64,000 bases of DNA from Rhynchopus sp. YZ270_cl-10 (lineage: Eukaryota > Euglenozoa > Diplonemea > Diplonemida > Diplonemidae): NCBI GenBank assembly GCA_964035575.1, contig OZ037838.1, positions 744,001 to 808,000 of the forward strand. The letters are read 5' to 3'. Shown in pieces: positions 32,925 through 41,510 of the stretch. Under the pieces are notes generated by a model. That model searched no databases, was not told the DNA's origin, and saw nothing but the letters and a program-made list of their open reading frames with translations. The translations under genes and the position numbers were made by a program. Each line of letters starts with the position of its first letter. Positions within the stretch are counted from its first letter, which is position 1.

Positions 32925-33437
32925 GTGACAACACGATTTCACTTTATTTTAATAAGTGGTGGTTTCACGGGGTTGCACCACTGGGGCTTGGAGGGGGAGG
33001 GTGGAATCCGTGCGCACATGTTGGGAGGAAAAGCTACTTGTGTCTCTTTGTATCAAAGTTTAGTGTTGCATTGAACCATAGTACCATAGTACCGTAGTAC
33101 CATAGTACCATAGTACCATAGTACCATAGTACCATAGTACCATAGTACCATAGTACCATAGTACCATAGTACCATAGTACCATAGTACCATAGTACCATA
33201 GTACCATAGTACCATAGTACCATAGTACCATAGTACCATAGTACCATAGTACCATAGTACCATAGTACCATAGTACCATAGTACCATAGTACCATAGTAC
33301 CATAGTACCATAGTACCATAGTACCATAGTACCATAGTACCATAGTACCATAGTACCATAGTACCATAGTACCATAGTACCATTGTACCAGTGAAATCAC
33401 CACTAAAAAAACAAAAAAAGTGAAATCGTGTTGTCAT
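32925..33437. mobile_element. Inverted repeats framing an 8-bp minisatellite
   Basis: Arms of about 45 bp at 32925-32968 (GTGACAACACGATTTCACTT...) and 33391-33437 (inverse) enclose about 100 bp of unique DNA and the TACCATAG array. This looks like a MITE with an internal satellite. Confidence 0.75.
33075..33384 (+). repeat. 8-bp minisatellite (TACCATAG), ~39 copies
   Basis: Almost perfect array with one variant unit near each end (CCGTAG at the left, CATTG at the right). All minus-strand YYGTMVLW ORFs come from it. Confidence 0.97.
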
Positions 33438-33487
33438 CGTGCGTCATCGTGCACAATCATGTGTCATCGCCCCCTACCCCGTAGCCC

Positions 33488-33853
33488 AGGAAACGCTGCA
33501 CGCGGAAAGGTCTTTTTTGGTTAATAGCGCCGAAAAAACGGCAACGAGGTATGTGGTCATGAGAGCGAGACTGGGGAAACACAACACAAAAAATACTGAT
33601 GAAGGTGGTGGTGAGATTTCCCCGTAACGTCCTCAACCAACCTTGCCGAAGCAAGTGGTAAGCAATACCAACAAAAGGGCACGTATCAATAGATAACTGG
33701 TACGCGCAAAAAAAATATACACAGCGAAAAAAGGGGAGGGGAAAGACTTTCTTATTCGCGACATATTTTATTCTAGAGACCCCCCTGTCGTAGCAAAGCT
33801 ACTTAAACAAGTTTACAGTATGGCAGTGTGGAGACAGCGTGGAGACAGTGCGA
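33488..33853 (-). mobile_element. Hairpin-ended element, copy E2 (diverged)
   Basis: Read on the minus strand: three units of the 11-bp minisatellite (33853-33823), then TAAACTTGTTTAAGTAGC TTT GCTACG hairpin, GGGGGGTCTCTAGAATA, and TTCATCAGTATTTTTTGTG / GTTTCCCC blocks. It is homologous to E5 at 53978-54273. Confidence 0.65.
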
Positions 33854-34460
33854 GTTTCTTGTGCAGAACGGGTTAGGTGACAGCATAGGTGCAGGGAAGG
33901 TGGTGTTATCTAGGACGACCACAACAGCTCAGTGTCACCCTAGGTGTGGTAACTGATGGCCGCATTTGCTTTCATCCAGATGGTTGGCATCGTACAGTGG
34001 GTCAGTCGGAGATGCCTGCATCGACAACTACAGTTTGTTTCACCTCTCTCTCGTTCTTTTTATCCTGGCGTGGTCGAGGCCACTTTGACGCTTCTTTCTT
34101 TCCTTTCATATTTTTGATTGTGCAAGCAAAGTAAGGCAATAGTGGGGATTGTCTGCATTGTAAGTCACAGCGGACGTCAGTACCCTGTGTCTCCAATACT
34201 CATCTGGCTGTTACGAGAGGAAGCGTGGAGGGCATATCAGCACACAAGCCTCAAAATGGATGCAGGGGCAGCAATGGTTTCGGGTCCACCCACGGTGTTC
34301 TGGTCACGCACCAAAAGGTACACTGCCAGGGCAAGGCATTGTATCTCGAGTCACTTCTTTTTGTGGAATGATTCTTTCCTGGAGTCGTCGGATTGATTTT
34401 CTTGCCACAATTGTGGCCAAAGTATACATGATGACATGATCGTGTTGTTGTTTGGCTAAG

Positions 34461-34569
34461 TGGTGAAGAAGGAACAGGTTGAGGATGTCAGGCAGTGCAG
34501 CTACCTCAGCTGCTGTGCGTTTGGAAAGTTGCAGCGTCTGTGCACAACGTCCAGCTCAGGCGAAAAGAA
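34461..34569 (+). repeat. Repeat present inverted at 44791-44897
   Basis: The block from GAAGGAACAGG through TTGCAG...CCAGCTCAGGCGAAAAG is found as its reverse complement in front of another family member. A shorter piece (TTTTCGCCTGAGCTGG) also lies at about 46480. Confidence 0.8.
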
Positions 34570-34634
34570 GAGAACGCATACCACTTGCGGGTTTGCGGAA
34601 TTTGTGGCAAGCCACAATGACTGTGTGTTTGCCA

Positions 34635-34822
34635 AACAGAAACCTTCGACACTGTCTTCTCGTTTGAAGTAGACACTAACGGGAACACGGCTCTTCCTGC
34701 CATCTCGCAGTGCAAAACACGCTGCTACCTGGCGTGTGGGGCTCTCATTCTTGAGGTTGCGCTTCCGGGTGAGGAGGTGGTCTGCAAAGTCGACGACTAC
34801 TCGGGTCAGTGTTCGCGTGCGG
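34635..34822 (+). pseudogene. Fragment of a ubiquitin-like/propeller family gene
   Basis: Matches the stretch of the intact paralogues from ETFDTVFSFEV through ISQCKTRCYLACG to VALPGEEV and the following SVFACG-type block. It has an in-frame stop early on (GAAGTAGAC) and lacks both the ubiquitin-like part and the C-terminal blades. Its 3' edge fuses directly to the type-A leader of the next gene, so it looks like the residue of an unequal crossover or deletion. Confidence 0.85.
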
Positions 34823-34824
34823 CA

Positions 34825-34957
34825 CGCAGGGTATCTTCACATTGCTTGCTTTGTCAGAGTTTGTTGAAACACGTATTTAACCCACCAACCTTCTTATTTG
34901 TCGTTGCGAAGTGACACCACCAACCATCACATCAAACACAACAGAGCCCTTAACAAT
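34825..34957 (+). promoter_or_regulatory. Type-A upstream leader of paralogue U1
   Basis: A conserved ~133-bp block from CGCAGGGTATCTTCA to CCTTAACAAT ending at the ATG. It is repeated before U4 (44911-45043) and U5 (46732-46861). A TATA-like CGTATTTAACCC lies at about 34872, 85 bp before the start codon. It is probably promoter plus 5' UTR. Confidence 0.65.
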
Positions 34958-34960
34958 ATG

Positions 34961-36061
34961 ATGGATGTGACCTTTGTGCTGGAAGAGTCAGGTGTGACTG
35001 CGACAGTGGAGGTGCCGTGCGAGGCGAAGGTTGCAGCGGCAAAGGAGGTTGCGTGCACGGCGCTTGCTGTCTCGCCTGCGTCTGTCGAGATGCGCATCGG
35101 CACGCAGGTGCTGGAGGGGACGTGCCGTCTGCAGGACACTGCGTTTTGTGCAGGGGTGCAGGTTGTGCTTGCCCGCCGCTTTGCTGACATCAAGTGTCCT
35201 GCTGAGTACAGTATCCAGGGCATTGTTCAAAGTTTCTCACTGTCGCGTTGTGGCACGCTCTGCCTCATCGTGACTGAAGATGTGGGTATTGCTGGCGTCG
35301 GATTCGATACAGTAACCTTCAACACCGCCTTCTCGTTAAAACCTGTTTGCCTCACAGCACCGCCCATCTCACGGTGCAAGACACGCTGCTACCTCGCGTC
35401 TGGGGGTGATGTACGCATGGTTGCGCTTCCGGGTGGGGAGGTACTTCGCAAAGTTACAGGACGCTCGACAACAGTGTTCGCGTGTGGTGGTGTTATTCTC
35501 TCCCAAGGCACAGAGGGCGTGTCTGTGTATGACGAAGACCTGACGTTGCTCCGCTCTCTCTCACACAAGGGGTGCAGTAGGGTGGCAGTGTCGGACTGTG
35601 GTGGGTGGGTGATCAGCTACTCCTGGGTGGAGAAGAAGGCACGTCTGTGGGATGTGAACACAGGTGAAGCTGTGGCATGTGTGGAAAGCATGCCTCCCAC
35701 GGCGTGGGAGGTAAGGCTAGCGCTCTCGCGGCCTGCCTCTGTCTTTGCTGTGGGTTGCTCTCAAGAAGTGCAGCTCTATGACTGGAGTGGTGTGGCTCTT
35801 GGCAGCATTAAAAAGGAGGATTACCATGTCTATGGCGTGCAGTTCACTCCCTGTGGGAAGTATGTCGTCGTTCATTTTACGTGTGCATCAAGGCGTGAGG
35901 ACCCTGCACTCCTGCACCAGTACGATATGTCTACCATGTCCTGTGTGCGTGTTATACCAAAATGCTGCGGTGAGTTTGCGATATCACCGTGTTCGCGTGT
36001 GGTTATGTTTGAGTCAGCAGAAAGTGCCTTCCTTGTGACAAGGCATCTGTACCCCTACTGA
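34961..36061 (+). CDS. Ubiquitin-like / WD40-like propeller protein, paralogue U1
   Basis: 366 aa from MDVTFV. An in-frame ATG just before (34958) and an upstream one (34898) exist, but the 34898 extension is translated leader and is absent from type-B paralogues. Residues 1-70 fit a beta-grasp fold: beta hairpin, helix KVAAAKEVACTAL, then MRIGTQVLEG...LQD, which parallels the RLIFAGKQLEDG segment of ubiquitin. No C-terminal Gly-Gly is present, so it is not a processed modifier. From about residue 85 short blades repeat, including KARLWDVNTGEAVACV and YGVQFTPCGKYVVV. Unlike its paralogues it ends RHLYPY, not RHLYPHNSE. The role is unknown; a binding scaffold linked to ubiquitin is an inference. 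Confidence 0.85.
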   Translation: MDVTFVLEESGVTATVEVPCEAKVAAAKEVACTALAVSPASVEMRIGTQVLEGTCRLQDTAFCAGVQVVLARRFADIKCPAEYSIQGIVQSFSLSRCGTLCLIVTEDVGIAGVGFDTVTFNTAFSLKPVCLTAPPISRCKTRCYLASGGDVRMVALPGGEVLRKVTGRSTTVFACGGVILSQGTEGVSVYDEDLTLLRSLSHKGCSRVAVSDCGGWVISYSWVEKKARLWDVNTGEAVACVESMPPTAWEVRLALSRPASVFAVGCSQEVQLYDWSGVALGSIKKEDYHVYGVQFTPCGKYVVVHFTCASRREDPALLHQYDMSTMSCVRVIPKCCGEFAISPCSRVVMFESAESAFLVTRHLYPY

Positions 36062-36249
36062 GTACTGCGGTGTGTTGCTATCGTGCGTTGCATCAGTATT
36101 TGCGTTGCACCCTCGACCTACTAGCTTGTGAGGAAATATATTGAGACATTTTGTGGATAACGACCACACCACCCTTTACCTCTTTTTCACTTGTGCCTTG
36201 TTAAAACACTCATCTGTTGGTGCGAACCACCGACACAATAAAAATATCG

Positions 36250-36314
36250 CAAACACAAACAACCCACACCTCATCTCCTTCCTAACAGAGGTGGAACAAG
36301 AAGAAGACAAAACA
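36250..36314 (+). promoter_or_regulatory. Type-B leader of paralogue U2
   Basis: ACCCACACCTCATCTCC...AACAGAGGTGGAACAAGAAG...ACAAAACA directly before the ATG. The same block precedes U3 (41455-41510) and, in part, U6 (51665-51710). The pyrimidine stretch ending AACAG resembles a 3' splice site, so a 5'-UTR intron is possible. Confidence 0.55.
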
Positions 36315-37448
36315 ATGGATGTGACCTTTGTGCTGGAAGAGTCAGGCGTGACTGCGACAGTGGAGGTGCCGTGCGAGGCGAAGGTTGCAGCGGCAAAGGA
36401 GGTTGCGTGCACAGCGCTTGCTGTCTCGCCTGCGTCTGTCGTGATGCGCATCGGCACGCAGGTGCTGGAGGGGACGTGCCGTCTGCAGGACACTGCGTTT
36501 GATGCAGGGGTGCAGGTTGTGCTTGCCCGCCCTCGCTTTGCCGACATCAAGTGTCCTGCTGAGTACGATGTACCGAATGAGGGTGACTTGTCGCTGTCAC
36601 GTTGTGGAACGCTCTGCGCCTATAGTCCGGAGGAGAGTGGGCATGTTGGCGGCTTCGACACAGAAACCTTCGACACTGTCTTCTCGTTCGAAGTGGACAA
36701 TGAGGTGCACGGTGCGCCTGCCATCTCGGAGTGCAAGACACATTGCTACCTGGCGTGTGAGGATCACCTTCTCGAGGTTGCGCTTCCGGGTGGGGAGGTG
36801 GTCCGCAAAGTCGACGGCTCCTCGATGTCAGTGTTCGCGTGTGGCGGTGTTGTTGTCTCTGAGGGCAAAGACGGCGTCTCTGTGTATGACGAAGACCTGA
36901 CGTTGCTCCGCTCTCTCTCGCACGAAAGGTGTTGGGGAATGGCAGTATCGCACTGTGGTGGGTGGGTGATCACCCTCTCCGACAAGAGGAAGAACGTTCG
37001 TCTGTGGGATGTGAACACAGGTGAAGCTGTGGCATGTGTGCCTATGTGTGGGGGGCGGATCGCAGGATTGGCGCTTTCACGGTCTGCCTCTGTCTTTGCT
37101 GTGGCCAGCTCTGGCAAAGTGCAGCTCTTTGATTGGAGTGGTGCGGCTCTTCGCAGTGTTGATGTGGGTGGGGATGTCTTGGGCATACAGTTCACCCCGT
37201 GTGGGAAGTACCTTGTGGCCAGTGTATTTATTTCGGAAGATGATGATGATACGGACACAAATGATGGCAATTCAGATGATTACGATGTACCCCTGCACCA
37301 GTATGATGTGGCGACCATGTCCTGTGTACGTGTGGTGCTGTGCGACAGTTCATGGTTTGCGATATCGCCGTGTTCACGTGTTCTTGTGTCTATGCAACCA
37401 GGTGGCGGCATTGTAACAAGGCATCTGTACCCACACAACAGTGAGTGA
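36315..37448 (+). CDS. Ubiquitin-like / WD40-like propeller protein, paralogue U2
   Basis: 377 aa, starting MDVTFV after a type-B leader (36250-36314). The first ~80 residues differ from U1 by only a few changes (for example VEMRIG to VVMRIG, and RPRF versus RRF). Blades include NVRLWDVNTGEAVAC and VQLFDWSGAALRSVDV. An acidic loop, SEDDDDTDTNDGNSDD, sits between the FTPCGKYLVA and LHQYDVATMSCV blades and is much longer than in U5. It ends HLYPHNSE. It lies only 253 bp after the U1 stop. The upstream in-frame ATG (36141) would add a leader-derived extension and is not favoured. Confidence 0.87.
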   Translation: MDVTFVLEESGVTATVEVPCEAKVAAAKEVACTALAVSPASVVMRIGTQVLEGTCRLQDTAFDAGVQVVLARPRFADIKCPAEYDVPNEGDLSLSRCGTLCAYSPEESGHVGGFDTETFDTVFSFEVDNEVHGAPAISECKTHCYLACEDHLLEVALPGGEVVRKVDGSSMSVFACGGVVVSEGKDGVSVYDEDLTLLRSLSHERCWGMAVSHCGGWVITLSDKRKNVRLWDVNTGEAVACVPMCGGRIAGLALSRSASVFAVASSGKVQLFDWSGAALRSVDVGGDVLGIQFTPCGKYLVASVFISEDDDDTDTNDGNSDDYDVPLHQYDVATMSCVRVVLCDSSWFAISPCSRVLVSMQPGGGIVTRHLYPHNSE

Positions 37449-37687
37449 TGTGTGACCAGGGGAGGGGAGGGAGGGTGGTCATGCATCACTCAAAAAGAGG
37501 TAGGCCTCCCCAAAATCGTCTACCCCATAAATAGAAGACGTAAAAGAAATAATAAACGTAAAAGACCATGGTGGTATAGATGCACTCGTCGAGGTTACTG
37601 GCTGGAGGGGAACAGTGGAGAAGGATACAAATGGGTTTTTCTGACGTTTTGATATTTTTGCTTTCTGATCTTGATTTTTTTTTTTTT

Positions 37688-37845
37688 GTGTTATCAAGCA
37701 TTGACGAATAGAAATGGAAAACGACGGATGGTGCGTGCCCGCTTTAGCGTATTGTTTTTCCACTAACATCACTCACATTCATCAGTGAAAAACACAAACC
37801 TTTTGCGGTGCGATAAACGAAAAAGTGTTTTCTTTATTTCATTTA
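37688..37845 (+). repeat. Dispersed repeat P, interrupted copy
   Basis: Near-identical to 56258-56429 (GTGTTATCAAGCATTGACGA through TTTCATTTA). The match resumes at 39171 (TTAACTGTCATATCCTGAAG), so 1.3 kb has been inserted here. It follows gene U2 by about 240 bp. Confidence 0.85.
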
Positions 37846-38045
37846 ATTCACTTGTTAAATAAAGTTCTAGTGGGGCTCCGTTGGAAAAGGGTAATTTTAA
37901 TTGTCGATAATTTGTCTATGACGTTTTATCGGAAAATAAAACTACTGTGGAGGCACTTTTTTTCACGGTATTTTCACTTTTTTTCACTTGTGTTTTTATT
38001 TTTCTGTGGGAAAATACATAGGAGCGTGATTTTTTTTTATTTTGT

Positions 38046-38729
38046 TCACGCCAGTGGCGTGATTTTTTTTCGGGATAATTTCACTGTATTTTTGTACAGG
38101 AAAAACAGGCATTTCTCACCAGAAACCTCGAGTTTCAAACCAAAAAACGATTTTTTGAGACCACACCCGAGTATGTGGGGTGGGAAACGCGATGCCGGGG
38201 TGTCAGAACCTTGTGTGGGCCACATAGGGTGGTGCACACGTGCCCCCCATTGCAGTGACACGCAACCCACGTTTTTCCACCCTAAAACCCAAGCAGAGAG
38301 GTTTAGCCACACAACTGGCACGAGTCTGCGATTCGTGACCACTCGTTGCGTGTAGCGCACATAGCGAAGACGGTTCGTTACGTTTAGAGGAGTGGTGGTG
38401 GTGGTAGCAACGCGTTTGAGAAGCACGGCCAGCTCTTCTTTGCTCTTGCTCCTGGTTGTGGTAGAGGAAATCACCCTCATCGGTCCGTATGGCTCAGGGC
38501 TTGTGTCACGCTGTGGAGCGGCAGGGCCATCAGAAGGCGGGCATGGAGGCTGCGCACCATACAGTGAATTTGCCGGGTGCGGGGGCAGGAGCGGTCCAGC
38601 ATCACCACGATGTTGCGAATGCTGTTGAATCTCCTGCGCCTGGATCGCCCCCCCTGCAGCAGACCCCGGAAGTGACAACATAGGAGGCACTGTCTCTGTC
38701 CCTTCATACACCAAATGCGGTTTCAACAA
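38046..38729 (-). CDS. Doubtful 227-aa ORF inside element T1
   Basis: Its N-terminal half is Pro/Ser/Gln-rich. A middle part (SKSKEELAVLLKRV, then VTNRLRYVRYTQRV) looks coding-like, while the C-terminal part runs into AT-rich repeat DNA. No transposase motif is seen. It could be a captured host exon or chance. Confidence 0.25.
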   Translation of the reverse strand: MLKPHLVYEGTETVPPMLSLPGSAAGGAIQAQEIQQHSQHRGDAGPLLPPHPANSLYGAQPPCPPSDGPAAPQRDTSPEPYGPMRVISSTTTRSKSKEELAVLLKRVATTTTTPLNVTNRLRYVRYTQRVVTNRRLVPVVWLNLSAWVLGWKNVGCVSLQWGARVHHPMWPTQGSDTPASRFPPHILGCGLKKSFFGLKLEVSGEKCLFFLYKNTVKLSRKKITPLA

Positions 38730-38811
38730 ATTCTCATCATATCCCTGAGTCGCACCGTAAAAAGTACCTCATAACCACTCGCTTTTATCTGTTCGCCCCA
38801 CCCCTCTTTTT

Positions 38812-38860
38812 TAAGGTGACGTGATCCTAAGCACGAGAGGCTTAGGATCATCTGACAAAC
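38812..38860 (+). repeat. Stem-loop repeat, copy 4 (longest stem)
   Basis: GATCCTAAGC and GCTTAGGATC are perfect 10-bp complements around an ACGAGAG-like loop, with AAGGTGACGT before and CATCTGACAAAC after. Confidence 0.7.
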
Positions 38861-38995
38861 CTTTCTCTTTTAATGTTCCCACGAAATTAGCGAGTTGTCA
38901 CAGTCATCATCATTAATGGATCGCACAACAAATAAGTTACCCTTTTCCAACAGAGCCCCCACTAGAACTTTATTTAACACGCAAATTAAAATTAC

Positions 38996-39167
38996 CTATT
39001 CGAATTTTTATACAGTAGTTATTTTGCGATATTTCACTTATTAATTTTCGATGCTCGTGAGCTCAATTTGCCTCGCTGCGCTCGGCAACTTAACCACACT
39101 CGCATCGAAAATTAATGCGTGAAATTATCGCAAAATAAAACTACTGTATAAAAAGTCGAATAAATAG
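38996..39167. mobile_element. Short foldback element M1
   Basis: Arms of about 65 bp (38996-39058 and 39108-39167) from CTATT..CGAATTTTTATACAGTAG to TTAATTTTCGATGC, with a centre holding CCTCGCTGCGCTCGG. Confidence 0.85.
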
Positions 39168-39399
39168 ATATTAACTGTCATATCCTGAAGTCGTTTTCTA
39201 TTTTTTTTTATTTTTTATTCCGATTTACAAAGTAGTAGTCCCCAAGCACAGGCCAAAATGCAGTGAAATAAGAAGAACTTTGTGTGTTAAAAGTCACCTT
39301 ATTTCACGGCAATTTATGTGTAAATTGCATGGGGCGTGAAAAAAAGTCACCTTATTTCACGGCGCACCTGTATGAGGATTCCTGTGTGGTGGGTGGATT

Positions 39400-39528
39400 T
39401 CAGGTGGTAATTCTGTTGTGAGAGAGCATCTTCTCCCACTCGAGCTTGTAAGAGGCGAAGCTCTTGTAGTTGCTTAGTCCGCTCTCGTATGCCTCCTGCA
39501 TCTTCGCCTTAAGCGTTGTCCTCGGCAT
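39400..39528 (-). CDS. Small 42-aa ORF, possible exon
   Basis: Begins MPRTTLKAKMQEAYESGLSN and ends HNRITT before TGA. It reads as a charged amphipathic helix with GC-rich third positions in an AT-rich, repeat-filled neighbourhood, and its ATG follows a purine-rich A/C leader. It may be the remnant or first exon of a larger gene. No homologue was recognised. Confidence 0.35.
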   Translation of the reverse strand: MPRTTLKAKMQEAYESGLSNYKSFASYKLEWEKMLSHNRITT

Positions 39529-39873
39529 TTGTTGTTGTTCTTTTTTTTCTTTTGATTAGCTCCTGTAACAGGTGATACGTGTGGTGTGGTGGTATTTATT
39601 TTTTTTTATTTTTTTTTTTACGATTACCTACATTGTAGGCGGGTTTAGTGCTGCCGCGGGTGCTGGCACATGACCCTGATACTGCCTCATACCACGCTTA
39701 CTTGTTGTTCTACGTGGCGGGGTTCCACACCGCTCAAGGCAGTGGGGGACAGTTTCCCTGTTCTTGTTTTGAGGGGACTATTTTTCCTGATCTCCCATCT
39801 CACTGTTTTTTGGCCTGTGCTTGGGGACTACCCCTACTTTGTAAACCGGAATAAAATTACGTATTGTTTGTCA

Positions 39874-40049
39874 TAAGGAATCCGTTTTTTCACGCTACAG
39901 GTGCGCTCGTTACCTGCTGCACATAATTCACCTCGCTTCGCTCGGTAAATTGTTTTTCCGTATTTACATGGTCCCCTCGCTTCGCTCGGGAACCATTTCT
40001 GCAGCAGGTAACTCGCACGACCTGTAGCGTGAAAAAAAGTATTCCTTAT
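39874..40049. mobile_element. Short foldback element M2
   Basis: Arms (AAGGAATCCGTTTTTTCACGCTACAGG...TTACCTGCTGCA and inverse) pair over about 47 bp. The centre has CCTCGCTTCGCTCGG twice. Confidence 0.85.
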
Positions 40050-40494
40050 TTCATACCAATAAATAGTTATTTTTTTTTGTGGTTTTTTTCAGCCCCGCCG
40101 ACAGGGTTTTGTGTTTTGAAAAAGTTCTGTTGATAGTCCAATAGAATTTTTTTTGCGCTTCTATACTGTGGTGCGGGACGTTTGAGCACTCACCTCTCCA
40201 TATCTTCTTCTCCTGAGATTTTTTGAAAAGTAGAACGGGCATTCAACAGAACTTTTTTTTTTTTCTTTTTTGTGAGGAGAAAACCAAAACGGTAATGAAG
40301 CTTGCGAAATGATAGTGGAGGTTTTTTCGTAATGTTTTATTCTCCTCCCCCCTTACCACACACTTCGCAGAAAAAAACTCTTTTATACTGCTATAATAAA
40401 GTTTCTGTGGAAAAAATAGCCGTGGAGTTTTTTTCAGGTTTTTCCTTATTTCACGCCCAGGCTGGGCGTGAAATAAAGTTATTTTATACCACGC

Positions 40495-40766
40495 GTGAAA
40501 AACGTTTTATGGTCGTAACTGGCCTAAAAAGTGAGTGAAATAAGATTCGTTTTATTTCACGCAAATTGCACTAGGGTAACCCGGTGAGTGAAATAAAATA
40601 TCACGGAGTGAAAAAAAAAAAATTGCCTGCAAAATGCCTTTGCAAATAAAATATTTATTTTTTCACGCTGTTTTTGTTCGTAATTTTACCCCAAAAAGCG
40701 TTAAAGTGAAAAGTGGGTGCTAGGCTCAACGTTTAGGCCAGTTACGACCATAAATACGTTTTTCAC
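40495..40766. mobile_element. Short foldback element M3
   Basis: Terminal arms of about 34 bp, 40495-40528 (GTGAAAAACGTTTTATGGTCG..GGCCTAAA) and 40731-40766 (inverse). The interior has several GTGAAATAA words. Confidence 0.8.
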
Positions 40767-40788
40767 TTGTGGAATAAAATTACATATT

Positions 40789-40928
40789 GAGTGAAATAAG
40801 AACATTTTCTTGCACTTGCCACTAAAAAGGCACCCTCGTGACTCTTATTCCCCTCGCTTCGCTCGGGAAATAACGCACTCGGGCACCTTTTTAGTGGCGC
40901 GTGAAATAAAATAGTTCTTATTTCACTC
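40789..40928. mobile_element. Short foldback element M4
   Basis: Arms GAGTGAAATAAGAAC..GCCACTAAAAAGGCACC and inverse, with centre CCCTCGCTTCGCTCGGG. Shares its centre with M1 and M2. Confidence 0.85.
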
Positions 40929-40973
40929 GAATAAATAGTTATTATTTTCACAGTGTATTTTGCACTGTAAAAA

Positions 40974-41013
40974 CCTGGGCGTGAAAATAAAATGACTTTA
41001 TTTCACGCCCAGG
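40974..41013. repeat. Minimal foldback M5
   Basis: CCTGGGCGTGAAAATAAA / TTTATTTCACGCCCAGG with about 5 bp between. A near copy without spacer lies at 40444-40480. Confidence 0.8.
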
Positions 41014-41454
41014 GTCAACGTGGGGTTTTCCACACAAGTGTTTTTTGTGTCTGTTCACTGCACCCTAGGTACCATTCTGGGACAGGTCGCCCGCAACGGG
41101 CACTCAGATGCATAAAAGTTATCGCTCTTGCTCCTTGTGAAAGATCGGTGCAACTTATTCCCACATAAAAAAATGTTTCTGGTACTTTGGTTTTTTTTGT
41201 GTTTCTTGTCACAGGCCCGCAAAAAATTCTGTACGTACATACAGAATTTTGTAATACGAAAATAAATTGAACCTGACTCGAAGCATGGGTCGTTTCGAAA
41301 GCCACTAAAGTGGCGTTTGGGTCTTAATGGGTTAAGCAGATTTTGACTGACATATTTATCGATTCTGTGTGATTGTTTCAAAGACAAGAAACGATTCGAA
41401 TTCACATCAACAGCAATTTGACCACCCTCTCCTCCCTTTGCCACAAGCCCACAA

Positions 41455-41510
41455 AACAACCCACACCTCATCTCCTCCCAACAGAGGTGGAACAAGAAGA
41501 AGACAAAACA
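41455..41510 (+). promoter_or_regulatory. Type-B leader of paralogue U3
   Basis: Same block as before U2: ACCCACACCTCATCTCCTCCCAACAG then GTGGAACAAGAAGAAGACAAAACA before the ATG. Further upstream the sequence is unrelated to U2. Confidence 0.6.

Larger units (their letters stand above)
37847..38982. mobile_element. Terminal-inverted-repeat element T1
   Basis: Arms of about 45 bp, 37847-37892 (TTCACTTGTTAAATAAAGTTCTAG..GGAAAAGGGTAA) and 38936-38982 (inverse). With the adjacent foldback M1 it fills the gap in repeat P, flanked by TTA on both sides (37843-37845 and 39171-39173). Inside are a stem-loop copy (38812) and a minus-strand ORF of 227 aa (38046-38729) that matches nothing I recognise. 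Confidence 0.75.

Noticed and set aside
33034-33437. Minus-strand ORFs of Tyr/Gly/Thr/Met/Leu repeats
   Set aside because: Produced by the TACCATAG array; no unique coding sequence.
34898-34960. N-terminal extension of U1 (and of U4, U5)
   Set aside because: It is the conserved type-A leader read in frame; type-B genes lack it and all agree from MDVTFV.
36141-36314. 58-aa extension of U2
   Set aside because: Covers the type-B leader, which is out of step or differs in U3 and U6.
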